Assembly (NCBI GenBank): GCA_016927855.1
Contig: JAFGLV010000042.1
Span: forward strand, 1 to 54,371
Source of the DNA: Sedimentisphaerales bacterium
Lineage (GTDB): Bacteria > Planctomycetota > Phycisphaerae > Sedimentisphaerales > Anaerobacaceae
Length of the DNA stretch: 54,371 nucleotides
Direction of reading: 5' to 3'
The number at the start of each line of letters is the position of its first letter. Positions within the stretch are counted from its first letter, which is position 1. Under the pieces are notes generated by a model. The model was not told where the DNA came from, did no database searches, and saw only the letters and a program-made list of their open reading frames with translations. Below, piece after piece: positions 53,732 to 54,371 of the stretch. Both the position numbers and the translations under genes were made by a program.

Positions 53732-54304
53732 ATGCGTGCGCAGCCGACCTCAGCCAACCTGACCGCCGGACCGATCGGCTCGACCCTGGCCCGGCTCACG
53801 GCCCCGATGCTCGTGGGGATCGTCGCGATGATGGCGTTCAACGTCGTCGATACGTTCTTCGTCAGCCGCCTGGGGACGATCCCGCTGGCGGCGATGACGC
53901 TGACGTTTCCCGTCGTGATGGTCATCGGCACCTTCACGCTCGGCCTGGGCGTCGGCGCGATGGCGGTAATCTCGCAGGGCATCGGTGCCGGCAACGGTGG
54001 CGGGATTCGCCGCTGGAGCACCGACGCGCTGACGTTGGCGGCCGCGTGTGTGGTTGTGCTGACGACCGTGGGGCTGGCGACCCTGAAGCCGCTGTTTCGC
54101 CTACTGGGCGCGACCGACGCGATGATGCCCTACGTCGAGCAGTACATGGTCATCTGGTATCCCGGCATGGTCTTCTACGTCGTGCCGATCATCGGCAACA
54201 ACATCATCCGAGCGACCGGCGATACTCTCACGCCCAGCGTCGTTATGCTGGTCGGCGTCGCGATCAACGCGGTGCTGGACCCCCTGCTATTGAGCCTTGA
54301 ATAG
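53732..54304 (+). CDS. MATE-family efflux transporter, C-terminally truncated
   Basis: 190 residues from the ATG at 53732 (MRAQPTSANLTAGPIGSTLA); an ATG at 53723 is the alternative. It has the MATE opening LTAGPIGSTLARLTAPMLVG, the helix MMAFNVVDTFFVSRLGTIPL, LTFPVVMVIGTFTLGLGVGAM, and the TGDTLTPSVVMLVGVAINAV LDPLL segment that in full-length proteins is followed by eight more helices. The frame stops at 54302-54304 instead, after LLSLE, about 250 residues early. The base composition changes to AT-richer sequence right after the break (54300-54371). The gene could be interrupted by an element whose body lies beyond the window, or be decayed. As it stands it cannot encode a full transporter. 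Confidence 0.8.
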   Translation: MRAQPTSANLTAGPIGSTLARLTAPMLVGIVAMMAFNVVDTFFVSRLGTIPLAAMTLTFPVVMVIGTFTLGLGVGAMAVISQGIGAGNGGGIRRWSTDALTLAAACVVVLTTVGLATLKPLFRLLGATDAMMPYVEQYMVIWYPGMVFYVVPIIGNNIIRATGDTLTPSVVMLVGVAINAVLDPLLLSLE

Positions 54305-54371
54305 TTCATTAAAACATTCCGTTTTTGCCGATAACTGCTCACATGGCGATGCACGGATCACGCAAGGATGC

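Noticed and set aside
1..54371. CRISPR array, prophage or integron
   Set aside because: No regularly spaced direct repeats, phage structural genes or integrase were seen in the window.

Overview
The window looks like a high-GC chromosomal segment of a planctomycete, most likely class Phycisphaerae and order Sedimentisphaerales. That is inferred from gene content: clustered BlaI/M56 regulator pairs, a prepilin-like gene with an FTLIE leader, long secreted proteins built from LamG, discoidin and fibronectin-like modules ending in a jelly-roll, and CE15 and GH106 polysaccharide enzymes. No 16S gene is present, so the placement is provisional.

Layout. 1-2.1 kb: the end of a GH106-type rhamnosidase followed by a CE15-type glucuronoyl esterase. 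2.2-16.1 kb, all minus strand: three BlaI/M56 (BlaR1-like) repressor/receptor pairs, each M56 protein carrying a different extracytoplasmic region (secretin-like repeats plus coiled coil plus HEAT; a long coiled coil; carboxypeptidase-regulatory-like domains), and a secreted coiled-coil protein between pairs two and three. Each pair has a sigma70-type promoter overlapped by a dyad, as expected of BlaI autoregulation. Pairs two and three share nearly the same operator; pair one has another. 16.1-16.7 kb: dispersed palindromic repeats. 16.7-24.4 kb: an EF-G paralogue, a DUF483-like protein, a 49-aa protein, and an operon of PilT, a PilB-like protein with a degenerate ATPase site and a CvpA-like membrane protein behind a near-perfect promoter. 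24.8-30.6 kb: an M48 peptidase, S-adenosylhomocysteinase, a membrane/TPR protein and a receiver-like plus GGDEF pair. 31-43 kb: a secreted beta-helix protein with DUF5648-like repeats, a gamma-glutamylcyclotransferase-like protein behind a sigma54-like promoter, a MipA/OmpV-like porin, a TPR/transglutaminase fusion, a VOC protein, a 21-aa membrane peptide with its own promoter, a lipoprotein and an AsmA-like protein. 43-53 kb: a HAD phosphatase, a prepilin-like protein and three paralogous secreted multidomain proteins. 53.5-54.4 kb: a tRNA with CAT anticodon and a truncated MATE transporter.

The strongest candidate for something undescribed is the 14-kb BlaI/M56 cluster. In known systems M56 proteases relay a signal across the membrane by proteolysis that removes BlaI from its operator. 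Here the usual penicillin-binding sensor is replaced by secretin-like repeats, coiled coils or carbohydrate-binding-like folds, suggesting sensing of envelope or surface structures. The first receptor is split by what looks like a one-base deletion inside a secretin-like fold. A coiled-coil unit recurs in the second receptor and in the separate secreted protein. A stem-loop with a shared 15-base core lies in two of the leaders.

All functional calls rest on reading motifs in the sequence. No database search was run.
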